Of a stretch of DNA of 64,000 nt, positions 48,539-60,171 are shown one piece after another. Numbering within the stretch: the first letter of the stretch is position 1; every line of letters begins with the position of its first letter. Source of the stretch: Pochonia chlamydosporia 170. Its lineage: Eukaryota; Ascomycota; Sordariomycetes; Hypocreales; Clavicipitaceae. Location: positions 1,550,001-1,614,000 of the forward strand of contig NC_035796.1 of assembly GCF_001653235.2 (NCBI RefSeq), in the 5' to 3' direction. The notes below the pieces were generated by a model. It was not told where the DNA came from and ran no database searches. It saw only the letters and a list, made by a program, of their open reading frames with translations. Both the position numbers and the translations under genes were made by a program.

Positions 48539-49258
48539 ATGTCATTTCATAGCGGGAGGCGTCATGTCGACAGGCAAATGGCATCAGGAAAAGGCAAAAT
48601 CATCACGGCGTTTTGGCGCGTTTCTTTTTGTTGTATATATGAGCTAGTTAATGGACAGCTGTCAATTATATATTTGCGATGCGTGTGTGATGTGAGGAAG
48701 TCGGTGTCCCTGTACCATCGTCTCGAGGAGCATTAGGTACCTGAGCAGCAAATGTAACAGAATGAATGCCTGCCTAGGGTATCTATAGCTAAGTAACTAT
48801 GTATGTATTCTGCTCCTCTGATACGCGTCGATGTTATTTAATAAACAGACTAACAAGCGCAGCTTTTGGAGTTCATGTGCACATTGCCTCTGCCAGCTGT
48901 CAGGAAATTCGCCAACTGTCAGACACTCGACGAGCAGCTGCGCTATTTGTTTTTATTTTGCTTCTCGCTCGCCTCTTTATTTTCTCCCTCCTTTCCACTC
49001 CATCACGGTGGCATATTTCGTCGCTTCCTGTGATAATTGCATCCTGACATTCGTGCCGTTGCCCTTGTCTTTGCGGGCTCCTTTGAGAATTGTCAGAAGT
49101 CTCTGCTGAGTCTACGCAGAAACATTCCCTCTGTTTCGTCTGCTAGTGAGTTCTCTGCCTTCATTTCCGCCAGTCTTTTGCCGTTCAAACACTACAAGAT
49201 TTCATCACGTAAATACTGATTGTGGGCGAGTCCCCGCGAATTCCAGCCATCAGTCACA
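48539..49258. other. Spacer between kex1 and the CCHC gene
   Basis: Holds the 3' flank of kex1 and the promoter of the CCHC gene. CT-rich tracts at 48,950-49,010 and 49,040-49,150 are typical of a fungal promoter and leader. No separate gene was seen. Confidence 0.55.
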
Positions 49259-50972
49259 ATGGGGGACTGGGGAAACAACAACAACAGCAACTGGGGGTCA
49301 GGCGGAGGCAACGATTCTGGATGGAATCAGCCCATCGTCACTTGTGGTGCCTGCAGCCAGGAAGGGTAGGCAACTTTTTTCCCGAGAATTGTGCCGTAAC
49401 TGACACCACTAGCAGCCATGAGGAGGCCAATTGCCCGAACAAGCATATGGAAGCTGGTGATGGCGGAGTCAATGACAAGTGCTTCAACTGCGGTGAAACC
49501 GGGTAAGTTATCTTTCGCCCTGGTATGGAGTATGTCGCTGACTTTTCCAAAAGGCATCGTGTCGCCGACTGCCCTACACCTCGAGACACGGCTTGTCGGT
49601 ATTGCAAACAGGAGGGACATGTCATTCGGGACTGTCCCGACAAGCCACCTATGGTTTGTGACAACTGCGGTCAGGAGGGTAAGAGTTGCAAATTTTTAAT
49701 GTACATGGCATCTTCGCTGAATACACGCAGGCCACATGCGTAAAACCTGCGAAAATGCGCGAGTCATCAACAGGGACCATATCGCAGATGTCGAGCCTCA
49801 GGAGGCGATTGCCAAGATGAAGACTGCGTGCTCCGAACGAGATGTGGACGATGCCAAGGAAGCTGTTCAGGAGTACGTCAAGGCAGTCGGAGGGGACGTT
49901 ACCTATCGTGAGCTGCAGTCCAAGTTCATTGAAGAAGGTGTCAATCTCTGGCTCATTGCTGCAGAGCGCCAGCTCGTCAACGTCTTCACCAACATGGACT
50001 TGCAGGGCAACACTGGCAAAAAGTATTCCATCTCGTACCGGTTCTCGGAGAAACCTGAGCGGCCCCGTGAAGCAGAGTCATTCCCAAAGAGTCGGGAGGA
50101 GCTTCTGGAGAGGCTTGACGATGCTGGGGAGGTGGTCGACAGTGGATTGCGAAAGTGCACCAACTGCGGCGAACTAGGACACATCAGCAAGTTTTGCACT
50201 CAGGAGAAGGCCGAGAAGAGTACGGCGCCAGTCATCTCTTGCCACAACTGTGGTGCTGAAGGCCACCGTATTCGCGATTGTACGTTCCTGTGTCTACCTC
50301 TCTGATGTAACGGTGCTTATGACTTTTAGGTCCTGAACCACGGGTTGACAAGTTTGCATGCCGAAACTGCGGGTAAGTGCTCAGGTGTGAGATACTCGTC
50401 CTCAACACTGCTGACAACAGTAGAAAATCCGGACACAGAGCGTCCGAGTGCGAAGAACCGCCCAACCTGGACAATATGGAATGCCGCAAGTGCGGTGAAA
50501 GTAGGTAACGCTGTGAATAACTCATGAAACAAATTCTAACTTGCTCCAGAGGGCCACATGGGTAAAGATTGTCCACAGGGGGGTGGCCGAGCCTGTCGCA
50601 ATTGCGGCCAGGAAGGCCATATAGCCAAAGAGTGCGACCAGCCTCAGAACATGGACAATGTTACCTGCCGCAACTGCGAGAAGAATGGCCATTTCAGCCG
50701 TGACTGCCCCGAACCTAAAGATTGTGAGTACTACATGCTCCCTGCCACTCCAGACATATTGACCTCCCGTAGGGAGCAAAGTGCAGTGTTCCAACTGTCA
50801 AAAGTACGGACACACCAAAGTCCGCTGCAAGGAGCCCCTTGTTGCCGAGGATGATGGTGGTTTCCCCGATGCTACTGAAAATGCGTCAGCAGCACCTGCT
50901 GATTCCCCATGGCCAAGTGGCGATGGAGGCGGCCAATCCAACGGATTTACAGTCGAGAATGGTGGATGGTAA
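49259..50972 (+). CDS. Zinc-knuckle protein with eleven CCHC motifs (CNBP/Gis2/Byr3 type)
   Basis: Eight exons (49259-49365, 49416-49502, 49554-49678, 49731-50279, 50330-50372, 50424-50500, 50550-50723, 50773-50972) encode 453 residues. Eleven CCHC knuckles of the C-x2-C-x4-H-x4-C form are visible: four before and seven after a central block of about 130 residues, which looks helical and charged (EAIAKMKTACSERDVDDAKE, then VNLWLIAAERQLVNVFTNMD). The N-terminus is Asn/Gly-rich (GDWGNNNNSNWGSGGG), as in CNBP-like proteins. Such proteins bind single-stranded nucleic acid, often mRNA, and affect translation. The central insert is not in yeast Gis2, which is much shorter. Most introns cut a knuckle just before its His. 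Exon 1 is too short to be seen as an ORF, but the ATG at 49,259 is in frame and encodes the first knuckle. Confidence 0.88.
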
Positions 50973-51483
50973 TTCCTCACATCAATAAAATGCTCCATCT
51001 ACAGGTCTTACCTGCAGAGGACATGTGCCCTTGGTGTTTTGCTATTTTATTCGCGGAACAGGTTTCTGACTGCGTTATGGGCTCATGGGTACGCTGCCTC
51101 CGATACGAACGATGATTTGATGGCGGCAGGATTCCAAATGAATGAGGCTGACGTGGACGACGGGTGATTAATATTCAAGTGTTTAGCTCAAATGAATCGA
51201 AGAGTCATATGCCACATTCTCTTACCATGTTCATGATGCATGTTGCTGCAAAGATGTTGTTCAAGATCTGTAACACGCCATTGGCTAGCTCCTCAACTCC
51301 ACCCCCGCACGCAGCCGAGGTACGGTCAACACGCCTTTCGGCATAAACTCAACCCCAAAGCCCAGTGTTATATTTCATTCAATTCCATCAATTGAACAGG
51401 CCAACGTTCTCAATTGCTAAGGATCTCACATAAACCTAAAAGTGCCATCTCATTTCATACTTCTTCCGGAAAAACACGTTAAA
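50973..51483. other. Spacer between CCHC and GST-like genes
   Basis: Holds the 3' flank of the CCHC gene and the promoter of the GST-like gene. Small frames are non-coding in appearance. Confidence 0.55.
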
Positions 51484-52532
51484 ATGGCTGCCGAAAACAT
51501 CATCCTATACCACTACGCCTACTCACCATACGCCCGCCGAGTGTCGTGGTATCTCACCCTTCGCGGCATTCCCCACGCACAATGTGTATGTTTTTTCATC
51601 ACAGACTCCCAAAGTCTCAATTCTTCCAAACTAACATTACCAAGGTCCAACCGCCAACAATGCCTCGCCCAGACATATCCCGCCTCGGCATCTCCTATAG
51701 ACGCATCCCCATCCTCTCCATCGGCAAAGACGTCTACCTCGACACGCGCCTCCAGCTCATCAAACTCGAAGCCCTCGACATCCCCAACCCTCCCCTCAGC
51801 GCAAGCCAGCCAGACCAGCGTGCCATCCAGCGTCTCCTCTCAACCCTCATGACCGACGCCGGCGTCTTCGGCTGGGCAGCCTCCCTCCTCCCCAGCGACC
51901 TCCCGCTCCTCAAAAACCCAACCTTCCAAAAGGACCGCGCCGAATTCTTCGGCTCCCAACCCAAACCTGACCCCAAGCACGTCGCCCTCCGCGAAGTCGC
52001 CTCCGTCTTCCACTTCCTCGAGACCACCCTCCTAGCTGACGGGCGGGAATGGATCCTCAAAACCCCGTCGCCTAGTCTGGCGGATATTGAGGCCGTGTGG
52101 CCGCTGCACTGGATGGCTGGTATCCCGAGTGCGTTGCCCAAGGAGAAGTTTGGGCCGGAGGTGTATCCGCTGGTGTATGCGTGGATTCAGCGCTTCGACG
52201 AGGCGGTTTCGCGGGCGAAGAAGGCGCTTGGCAAGCCGAAGACGTTGACGGGCGAGGAGGCCGAGAGTGTGATTTTGGAGAGCAAGTATAATGAGGGGGA
52301 GGGCGGGGTTGACGAGGGGGATTTTGAGGTTGTCAAGACGGGGTTGAGGAAGGGGGATGAGATTACGGTTGGGCCGACGGATTTTGGGGCCGTGAGGAGG
52401 GATGTGGGGAGGTTGGTTGCGTTGACGGCGGAGGAGGTTGTTTATGAGACGAGGGGGGAGAAGGGGGCTGTGAGGGTTCATGCGCCGAGGCATGGGTTTA
52501 GGATTCGGAAGGGGAGGGAGGAGAGGCTTTGA
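51484..52532 (+). CDS. Glutathione S-transferase-like protein with C-terminal extension
   Basis: Two exons (51484-51585 and 51645-52532) flank a 59-bp intron (GTATGT donor, CTAACAT branch site), giving 329 residues. The N-terminal 80 residues are a thioredoxin-like GST fold: ILYHYAYSPYARRVSWYLTL with the helix-1 start, PPTMPRPDISRLGI, then YRRIPILSIGKDVYLDT, where cis-Pro of the RIP motif marks the glutathione site. A mostly helical C-terminal domain follows (LADIEAVWPLHW, AWIQRFDEAV). The last 100 residues (VGPTDFGAVRRDVGRLVAL and neighbours) are not part of a normal GST and form a separate extension. Codon usage shifts from C-ending in the first half to strongly G-ending in the second. Activity and substrate are unknown. 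Confidence 0.85.
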
Positions 52533-55063
52533 AGATAAGGATGGGAATGTGATGAGGTGAGTGGTGATGAGTATGTGGGGTGGGATTTAGTGGTGTGATT
52601 TTGCTGTTGGGTTAGATTGTATGGTTGGATATCTACCTGGATAGGTAGATGGGAGTGAATGTTATGTTGGATGGAAATACACGAGCCTTTGGTGTTTCTG
52701 ATGGGCTTTGATGGTTTTGTTGTTCGGGACACTACCCTAGATTGTGCGTTAGTATTACGCAGTCACGTGTATATTGTGTTGCTTGTTCGATACAGATTGC
52801 TTATATTTATATATTGAGTTTTACTTATGGAAGACCCGTAGAGAAAGCATTTGTCACGGCCGAGTCTTGTGCCAGACATGACCTTATGACATAGGAGTTA
52901 CGATCAACACCAACAAAGCCAGTGCCTAGTGTTTGTACTATATACCCTTGCACCACAAATAAAGGAAGTGGTGGAATCGCAGTGTGAAAAGCTCTGTATT
53001 GACTAGAAGTATAGCCAAACAGCCCCTGGAATGACATGTAAAAGAAGAATTGCAAGTCTCGTCTGTGGATGTTGAGCACCACCGTAGCCTTGAAACCAAA
53101 ACCTACCTGTGCTGATCAGTATAGTCGAGGGGACGTTCCTCTGATATGAATTTGTACAGATTTTTACTATTACAAGGTACCTGCTACGAGTTGACATAGA
53201 ATATGATACACGCCAGGTGTAGTGTGCACTGACGTGTTGGATCATGCCGTGCCGGACAAATATAAGACTTGAGAATGGCGGGTACACGAGGCTACTTGCG
53301 TGGTTCTATCGCCAGTTGAGATGTAAAGATAATGCCGAGGAATATTTCATCCCGTAATGCTGGCGGTCTATCAGGATATGTGTACGTGCTACATGCCCAG
53401 TTGTCAGTTCTAGATATCTTTCCAGCAACCGCAGATACGGCGGCATTGTGGTCTTGGTAAGCTTCATCGTCAACATAGTGTAACCCTTTAATCCAAGACA
53501 GGTCGGCATCACCAAATTTAGTGCCAATCCGTCCATCGCATGACCAGATGACATGGACATCGCCACACTACGGTGTCCGCCTTGGGAGCGGAAGACATGT
53601 TTATCACGAGAATATAGCAGCTTGTCACTGCGAAATATTGCCCATCTTCTCTGGGCAAGCAAGACGGTGAATCAGGTTTCGAAATGGGCTGTACAACAAG
53701 ATCGTTTGGTGTTTAGGGGTACCTTATGGAGGTAGTTTAACACACAGAAAGGCAGTTTGAGAATTTCGGTTCTTGGTCACGATATCTACACTTCTTGGTT
53801 GAAGAGCTAGACCGGCTGACTACGGACTACGTGGAGGTACTATAAAAGTCCATTTACGACTACGCGGACTGAAAGTGCCATGTTATGTCGAGTGCATATG
53901 CGTTTCTACTTTTGTATGCCAAGACGTTGTGCTGATCGAGACTGACGCTCTTAAACCTGCATGATAATCAGCATGGCATAGGCTGACCTTGTACGTTATT
54001 AATTGACTTTGAGAGTTTGGAATGACAGAAACATGCGAATGAGTTGGCGGGGAAGTTGCAGAACGGATAAACGGATTTAGAATAGATGTAGATGCCATAA
54101 TGGGAGCCAATATGCAAGTGCAGCTAATATAAAAGCGTGCAGTGTGGTATTGGGAGGACATGGACAATAGGATGCGTCGTCTTGACACCTGCATTGCAGA
54201 TTACGTTTGGATACGACCGGTAGCACGCCAAGTTGTATTTCATCCTTCAATGTTGATCTCAGGGCTCATATGAGCATTAGCAGGACTATTCTTCCCAACA
54301 CTCGCGTACATTGGGCTGCACAAACAAGATGTGGCTAGATGCACCTTTGAGGATCGTGATGCTGTGTTGATCATCCCAAGCAAGTGGTGAGATTCGCCCG
54401 CAAAGTTACCTGTTGCATGACACAGCTGTCCACATTCATGTGCATGGGTGACAACTGTCGAATCACTTCACACAGCATGTCTTGCATAGTCACGCCCTCG
54501 AAAAATTATGTACCTTATCAAGCATTCGAGATCTACAGGATATAAGGCGGAATTGACCAGCAAATGATCAAGCTGCAACCTGTGTGAATGTTGCCTCTCC
54601 CGGCTGGCTGCATGCCAGTGACGTAACTTGTGTCATGCTCCAACTTTGGGATAAAGAGCCCCAAGGAAGCTTTATTCGGGCCATTCAAGATGTAATTTTG
54701 GGCAAGAATGAAAGGCGCATGCCATGCGACCGGGAACTGGCCGACTCTCCTCATCAAGCTTTGCTATCCTGTTGAAACACAAACCAAGGCAGTCACAGAG
54801 GCAATGCCTGGTCGATATTGAGGGCATGGAGCTGACGTCATGCAGTCCTCATAGCGCGACATCATCACAGAGACCCCCTTGCCAAGACACTGCACAGTGC
54901 CGGATTAGTGTGGGTCCTCGTGACACGGCTTGCACTGTGCTTGCATCCGTGTGCTTGTGTGTGCTTGTATGTGGGGGGTTCAATGTTCCGGGATGGAGTG
55001 ATTGTGTCTGGTGAGTCTGAGTGACTGATGAGTGTGGTGTTCAATGTTGGGAGTTGCGGCTTC

Positions 55064-55091
55064 GTCTGGTCTGGTCTGGTCTGGTCTGGTC
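55064..55091. repeat. TCTGG pentanucleotide microsatellite
   Basis: Five to six tandem TCTGG units, followed by a palindrome-like TCAGATCAG, in the spacer far upstream of the bZIP gene. Confidence 0.75.
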
Positions 55092-57551
55092 AGATCAGTC
55101 GCATTGTCGCCCAGCTAAGAGCCAAACCAACCGAGGCCAACCAATTTTTTCTGCATCAATTGTGTTCGGGGTGCATGCACCTCTTGGCCGATTTGGGCTC
55201 TTGAGATCAAGGGCCAAAAACTGCCGATGGTTTTTTGTTGTAATTTTGTTCTGCATGGCTTGTGGGAGGCTTGACTCTGGCTTGCGTTGCCATTCTGGCC
55301 CATTTGACCTTGCATGTCTCCTTCTAACAGGACAAGCAACACGAGTTGTCACCGAGACAACTTCTGTGAGGCCAAACATGCGGCGGGAGAACAACTCCTC
55401 CACTGCTCCTCCAAAAGGGTCATCATAAATCAGTCCCATCTCACTTCAGCGACGATATGGCTTGTGAGTTCCAGGGGCTCAGATGCGACTAGTGTGAAGC
55501 AGTCACCTCATTTGTCAGAGCAAGTTGAGCAAAATCTGCAGGGAGGCGACAAATATTGACTAGGCCGCCACATCATAACCTCGCTGTTCTAGACTCTGAC
55601 TTGTAGTTATTCGGAATTTTGATATGGGCACCGGTTATGGCTTTCGACTGCCAGACTTGCAAATCTGTTTAGTCTGAGTTACTGACAGACAATCAAGGCT
55701 GAAGTTGAAACCAAAGTCGAGAACCACGAAATGGATTCGGCCCCAAGCGCAGCATTCTGATAGGTCGATGGTCTTCCACTGGCTCGCCGTCCATGAAAGG
55801 GTTCTCTTGCTCAAATGTGTAATTGTTCGTCACTCCGCGTTAGCGGCATCCCAAAGCTGAGAGATTCTGATGCAACCCCCTGGGCTATCAAATCGAGGGT
55901 TCTCGACTTCGATAATGTCAATATCCTCCGTAGTTTTCCCAGCTTGGCGCAGCCGCTGGCTTTTTGTCTTCTCAACTGCGTCCGCATCTCTGGATGGGAA
56001 ACCCCGACTGTGGCTAACTCCGTCTCCAGCTCGGGCATGGCGGTGCACAGGGCTGAGGGGTAGGATACAATAGTTGGATGCGAGGACCCTTCGTTGCCCT
56101 TTCCATTTGCCCTTTGCCACGGAAGCCACGATCAATTTGCCATACACGCGTGAGATTGAGACGGTATTGGAGTCGGCTGGTGATGTTAAACGCGACATGT
56201 CGTGCGGTGGAGTCCATGGACACAAGCCGGGATTGTAAGTGGACGTCTGTTGATTGATGTCAGAAAAGACGTGAATGGATATTGTGCAGATCATCCCCGG
56301 CCACCTCATGCATCCAGAGCACCGTCTGGTACGGTATTGGCCAGAAAATGTTACATGCGTCAGCCGCGACACGGTGCGAGACGAATTCTTGGTTTGGGCA
56401 GCATGTTGTGCCAGGTGGTCGTGTGTGTGTGAAGGTGAATACCATCCCGTGCTAAAATCACCACATCGCTCAGCACGCGATTTGATGCGATGGGGCCCTG
56501 GTGCTGGTTGGCCATATCTTTTGACGTGTGCTTGCTTGCCTGCTTGTTTGGAGCAGAAGCTCCGTTTGACCCGGGGGCCGTCGACAGGACGGATGGAATA
56601 GACGTAGACGGTACCCAAAAGAGCCATTTTACGAACAGGAGGCAAATATCCAAAATCTTTCCACCGACTTTTGATCCATTCGATCCATCAAGTATCCAAG
56701 GGACCGGACAGACATTCGCTCAACTCGTATCTCTTGGACGCGGCCACCAACAGCAGGAGCTCGGTGCACAAGGAGGTTCTTGCCCGTCAGCTCAGTCAGT
56801 TTTTGACTTGCCCACGGTCTGCATATCGGCTGAGGTTGCCGTCTCGCCGCCAAGTACTCGTCGCGGCCAGGTCGCACTTTCCCCAGGGCCGCAGCTCGCG
56901 CACCCTGGCCCCTATTCTGACCAGCACCTGCCCAGCCCGTGAAGGAAAGCCCAGGCCAAGCCTAGTCAAGCCCGAGTTTGCACCAGACCAGTCCACGCCG
57001 CCGCCCGCACTAACAGCCAAGTCGGACCACGGACTAAGAGAATAGACATCAACGGAGCTTGGAGCCAAATACGACGATTTATCAAACTCCAAGAAATCAA
57101 CATCGTCACGGTGCGCACAGGGTTGGCGGACTATACTAGTTGTCGTTATCTCGGCCTTTGGCCCATTTCATGGCACACATGGTTGCTGTTATTTTTTTCT
57201 TCCCGTGCCGAATCTGATTGCCACCAACGTGCGATCCACAGGCACATCGGCCGATTCGACTTGCAACCGGTGGTGTCAAGTCGAGAGGCAAGAGGGACTG
57301 GAGGGAGCGTTGACTGTCAAGGTGTCAACCTGACTGGCCTGCTCGGTGCAGTCTGATTCGAAGATTCTCTGTCCGACATTTCTCGAGTTCCCGCACAGTG
57401 CGACTTTGCTGAGAAATCATCTTTTTGTCAGCCAGTCAAGAGACGAGCAGTGCGCAATCCGTGCAAGTCCACGGCCGTTGCTCCTTCCCTGTCGTCTGTC
57501 TCTCCCCCCCCCCGGCGCTGGCCCCAAATTTTTGGACCCGCTCAAGCCTGG

Positions 57552-57579
57552 CCACTTGCACCACTTGCACCACTTGCAC
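57552..57579. repeat. ACTTGCACC nonanucleotide repeat
   Basis: Three tandem copies of ACTTGCACC lie in the probable promoter or leader of the bZIP gene. The word is also scattered singly in nearby spacer DNA. Confidence 0.75.
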
Positions 57580-58290
57580 AGCAGATGCCAGCAAAGAGCC
57601 TTTCCAAGACCCCCCAGGCGCCGCCATTCGCTTTTTTTTCTGCGCCTTCTTTTTTCGCTGCTTCCTCACAACGTCATCTCTGACGTCTTTCCTCCCCCAA
57701 AGTCGAGCCTGAGCCCCTTCACGATCCTCGTCTTGTTTGCAGTCGCTCGACACAATCCCACACAACAGAGCGCGCCGTCGTCCGCATTTGGTTGCAATAA
57801 CGGCCTTGCGACGCACCGCACCGTTTCTTTATTTTCAGTTTCGCTTCGAAGCCCAGCTTTCTAGAGCCGGGCGCATCTTAGTTGGGAGGGAAACTGCCTG
57901 GTAAGGCCAATCGCCGAAAAAACTCTGGGCGCACGCACTGAGTTTTCTTGGCTCCTGGTCCATCCGCACCAGACCTTAGTTTCTGTTGTGGTGTAAATCT
58001 TCACCCGGTGCAGAAAAGCGTCTTTGGGTTTGCAACGCTGGCGACCGTCAACAACATACTGCCTGCACCGCACCGCACCGCACCAGACCCGACTTGACAC
58101 AATTACGGTTCCCCGGTCATAAACGCCTCTGACATCTGTCGTCGTCTCTGACCTCATCAGCCCTCTTTTTCTTTTGTCTCTTGCATCTTCTCACGTCGCC
58201 TGTCAACCTTTTGGCTCGCCCGTCTACCCCACCCTTACCCAAGCCATTCCCTCCCCCAGAGTTTAATACATCATACATCATTGTGTCATC

Positions 58291-60171
58291 ATGGGGACTT
58301 CTCCTGCGACCGAGTCGAAGTCCCCCAAATCGTCCGGCAACAAGACATCACGGCAAGGTGAGCCACATTGAGCCTCTCTTCAGGGCCTCCCATCCCTCCT
58401 TTTCCATCCCGAGTGCCCATTGTCACCCACTCTCTGCCTTTTTTCCATCCGACATTGTTGTATCCTTCTCCACCTGTCGTCATATTGCTTCAGTTCAGTT
58501 CCCAACCTACAACCCTATTCCTATTCCACCTGAGCATCGTTCGAGTCACAGTACCCGTCGGTTTGTCCCAACCAGTCATCGCTTTTGAACATCGTCACTT
58601 ACACGTGTTTCTGCTTTTCCAGATACAGCTTCCAAATCCAAGACCGATTCCGCCGTAAAGACTGACGGCGCGTCTAATGCGGAAGCCACCAAACCACTCG
58701 CACCGCCGCCTCGACCTGGTCAACAACCACAAGGCAATAATACTCCCGACTACTTCTCTGGCCAAGTTGGCGGATCTCTCAGTCTGGAGCCCAATCCATT
58801 CGAACAGTCTTTCGGGGGTGGTGGTGGCCCAGAAACCCCAGGAGGCACAAAACTTCCTTCTGTCGCGGCCTTGACCTCGCCGTCTTCGCTTTTGCCCGGC
58901 GGCAATAGTACACCGTTCAACTGGGGAGGAGGTTCGCTGCGCACCGGTCCTCTAAGTCCTGCAATGTTGTCAGGACCCGCCAACGATTATTTCAGCGACA
59001 CGCACCACATTCGCGGCGGATTTCCAACACCAAACGAGTCGTCGTTACGATCTGGACTTACACCTGGAGGCAGCGGGTCTATGTTCCCGGCGCCAAGCCC
59101 AAACTCTCAAGCAATCTTCGCACAGCTTGCTAGCGGAGGCGCGACCCCAGGCACAATCGACTTCCATCGAACTGCTATGAGCGCGGCTGCCGCTAAACGC
59201 GAGCAAGGACAGCCACAAGCACAACCGCAACCCGCAACGTCACAACCGGCAGACATGCCAAACGGCACAACTGCTACAGTTAAAACAGAACCCAAACAGG
59301 CATCCGGACCTTTCGACCCACACGATAACGACGCCGCCAACGGCCTCTTCATGCTCGCGCAAGGTGCGCAAACCAGAAACGGAAACCAGGCATCAACCCA
59401 ATTTGGCACCTCAGCTGCCCCTAGCCACGCTCACCCGGCTCCAGCACCAGCTCAGGCTTCAAATACATCACCAAAAATGTCGACCAGCCATGCGGCTTCG
59501 CGGGGTGTCAGTGAAGGCACTAACGGGTCCGAAGAGAGCGAGCAAGCCACAAAGCCAGCTCCTAAAGGCAAAGGAAAGAAAGCCACAGGTGGTGCCAATG
59601 GTAGAAGGAAAGCGGAAGATCCGCCCGCCAAGGCACCTCCTAACAAGAAGCTCAAGGGCAATACTGGCATGGCAAATGGAATGTCACCCGAACTGTCGGA
59701 TGACGATATGGATGATGATGGAGATGACCCCAATTCCAGGACAAAGATGACTGATGAAGAGAAACGCAAGAACTTTCTCGAACGTAATCGGTATGTTGAC
59801 AACCTCGTTTTTATTTCATGCAAACACCTTGTGTGCTAACGCCGACATTTAGTGTTGCTGCTCTCAAGTGTCGTCAACGTAAGAAGCAGTGGCTTGCCAA
59901 TCTGCAAAACAAGGTTGAGATGTACAGCAGCGAGAACGATGCCCTCACTGCTCAAATCACCCAGCTAAGAGAGGAAGTCGTGAACCTAAAGACCTTGTTG
60001 TTGGCGCACAAAGATTGCCCCGTTACTCAGCAACAAGGCCTTCACGGCGCCTTCATGTCCGGGGTTGTCGAGCCTTTTAATGCTCAGATGAATCCCTATG
60101 GAATGGCCGGCCCTATGCCCAACCAACAACAGGTCATGGCTGGTCAAGGAGTCCAACGCCGATTCTCATAG
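58291..60171 (+). CDS. atfA: ATF/CREB-type bZIP transcription factor (Atf1/AtfA)
   Basis: Three exons (58291-58357, 58623-59790, 59853-60171) encode 517 residues. The first intron is long (265 bp) and follows only 22 codons; the second (62 bp) cuts the basic region. The bZIP lies near the C-terminus: a basic part EKRKNFLERNRVAALKCRQR and a zipper with heptad Leu in LANLQNKVEMYSSENDAL and ITQLREEVVNLKTLLLA. The order of the earlier segments matches Atf1-type proteins with stress-MAPK regulatory regions: NPFEQSF, VAALTSP, SLLPGGNSTPFNWGGGSLRT, FPTPNESSLRSGLTPGGSG, FHRTAMSAAA. Many SP/TP sites would suit phosphorylation by a Hog1/Sty1-type kinase. The factor binds CRE-like sites and directs stress, conidial and secondary-metabolism genes in related fungi. 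Confidence 0.93.

Larger units (their letters stand above)
52533..58290. other. Long spacer upstream of the bZIP gene, 5.8 kb
   Basis: No gene could be supported. A 271-codon minus-strand frame at 55,830-56,645 is fairly long but starts at a non-ATG codon, overlaps frames on the other strand, and shows no domain. Repeats occur at 55,064-55,091 and 57,552-57,579. From about 57,430 to 58,290 the + strand is Pro/Ser-coding-like and CT-rich, with a run of about ten C near 57,505, as expected for a long fungal 5' leader and promoter of the bZIP gene. Confidence 0.55.

Noticed and set aside
55830..56645. 271-codon minus-strand frame
   Set aside because: Non-ATG opening, no domain, and overlapping open frames on the other strand; composition looks random.
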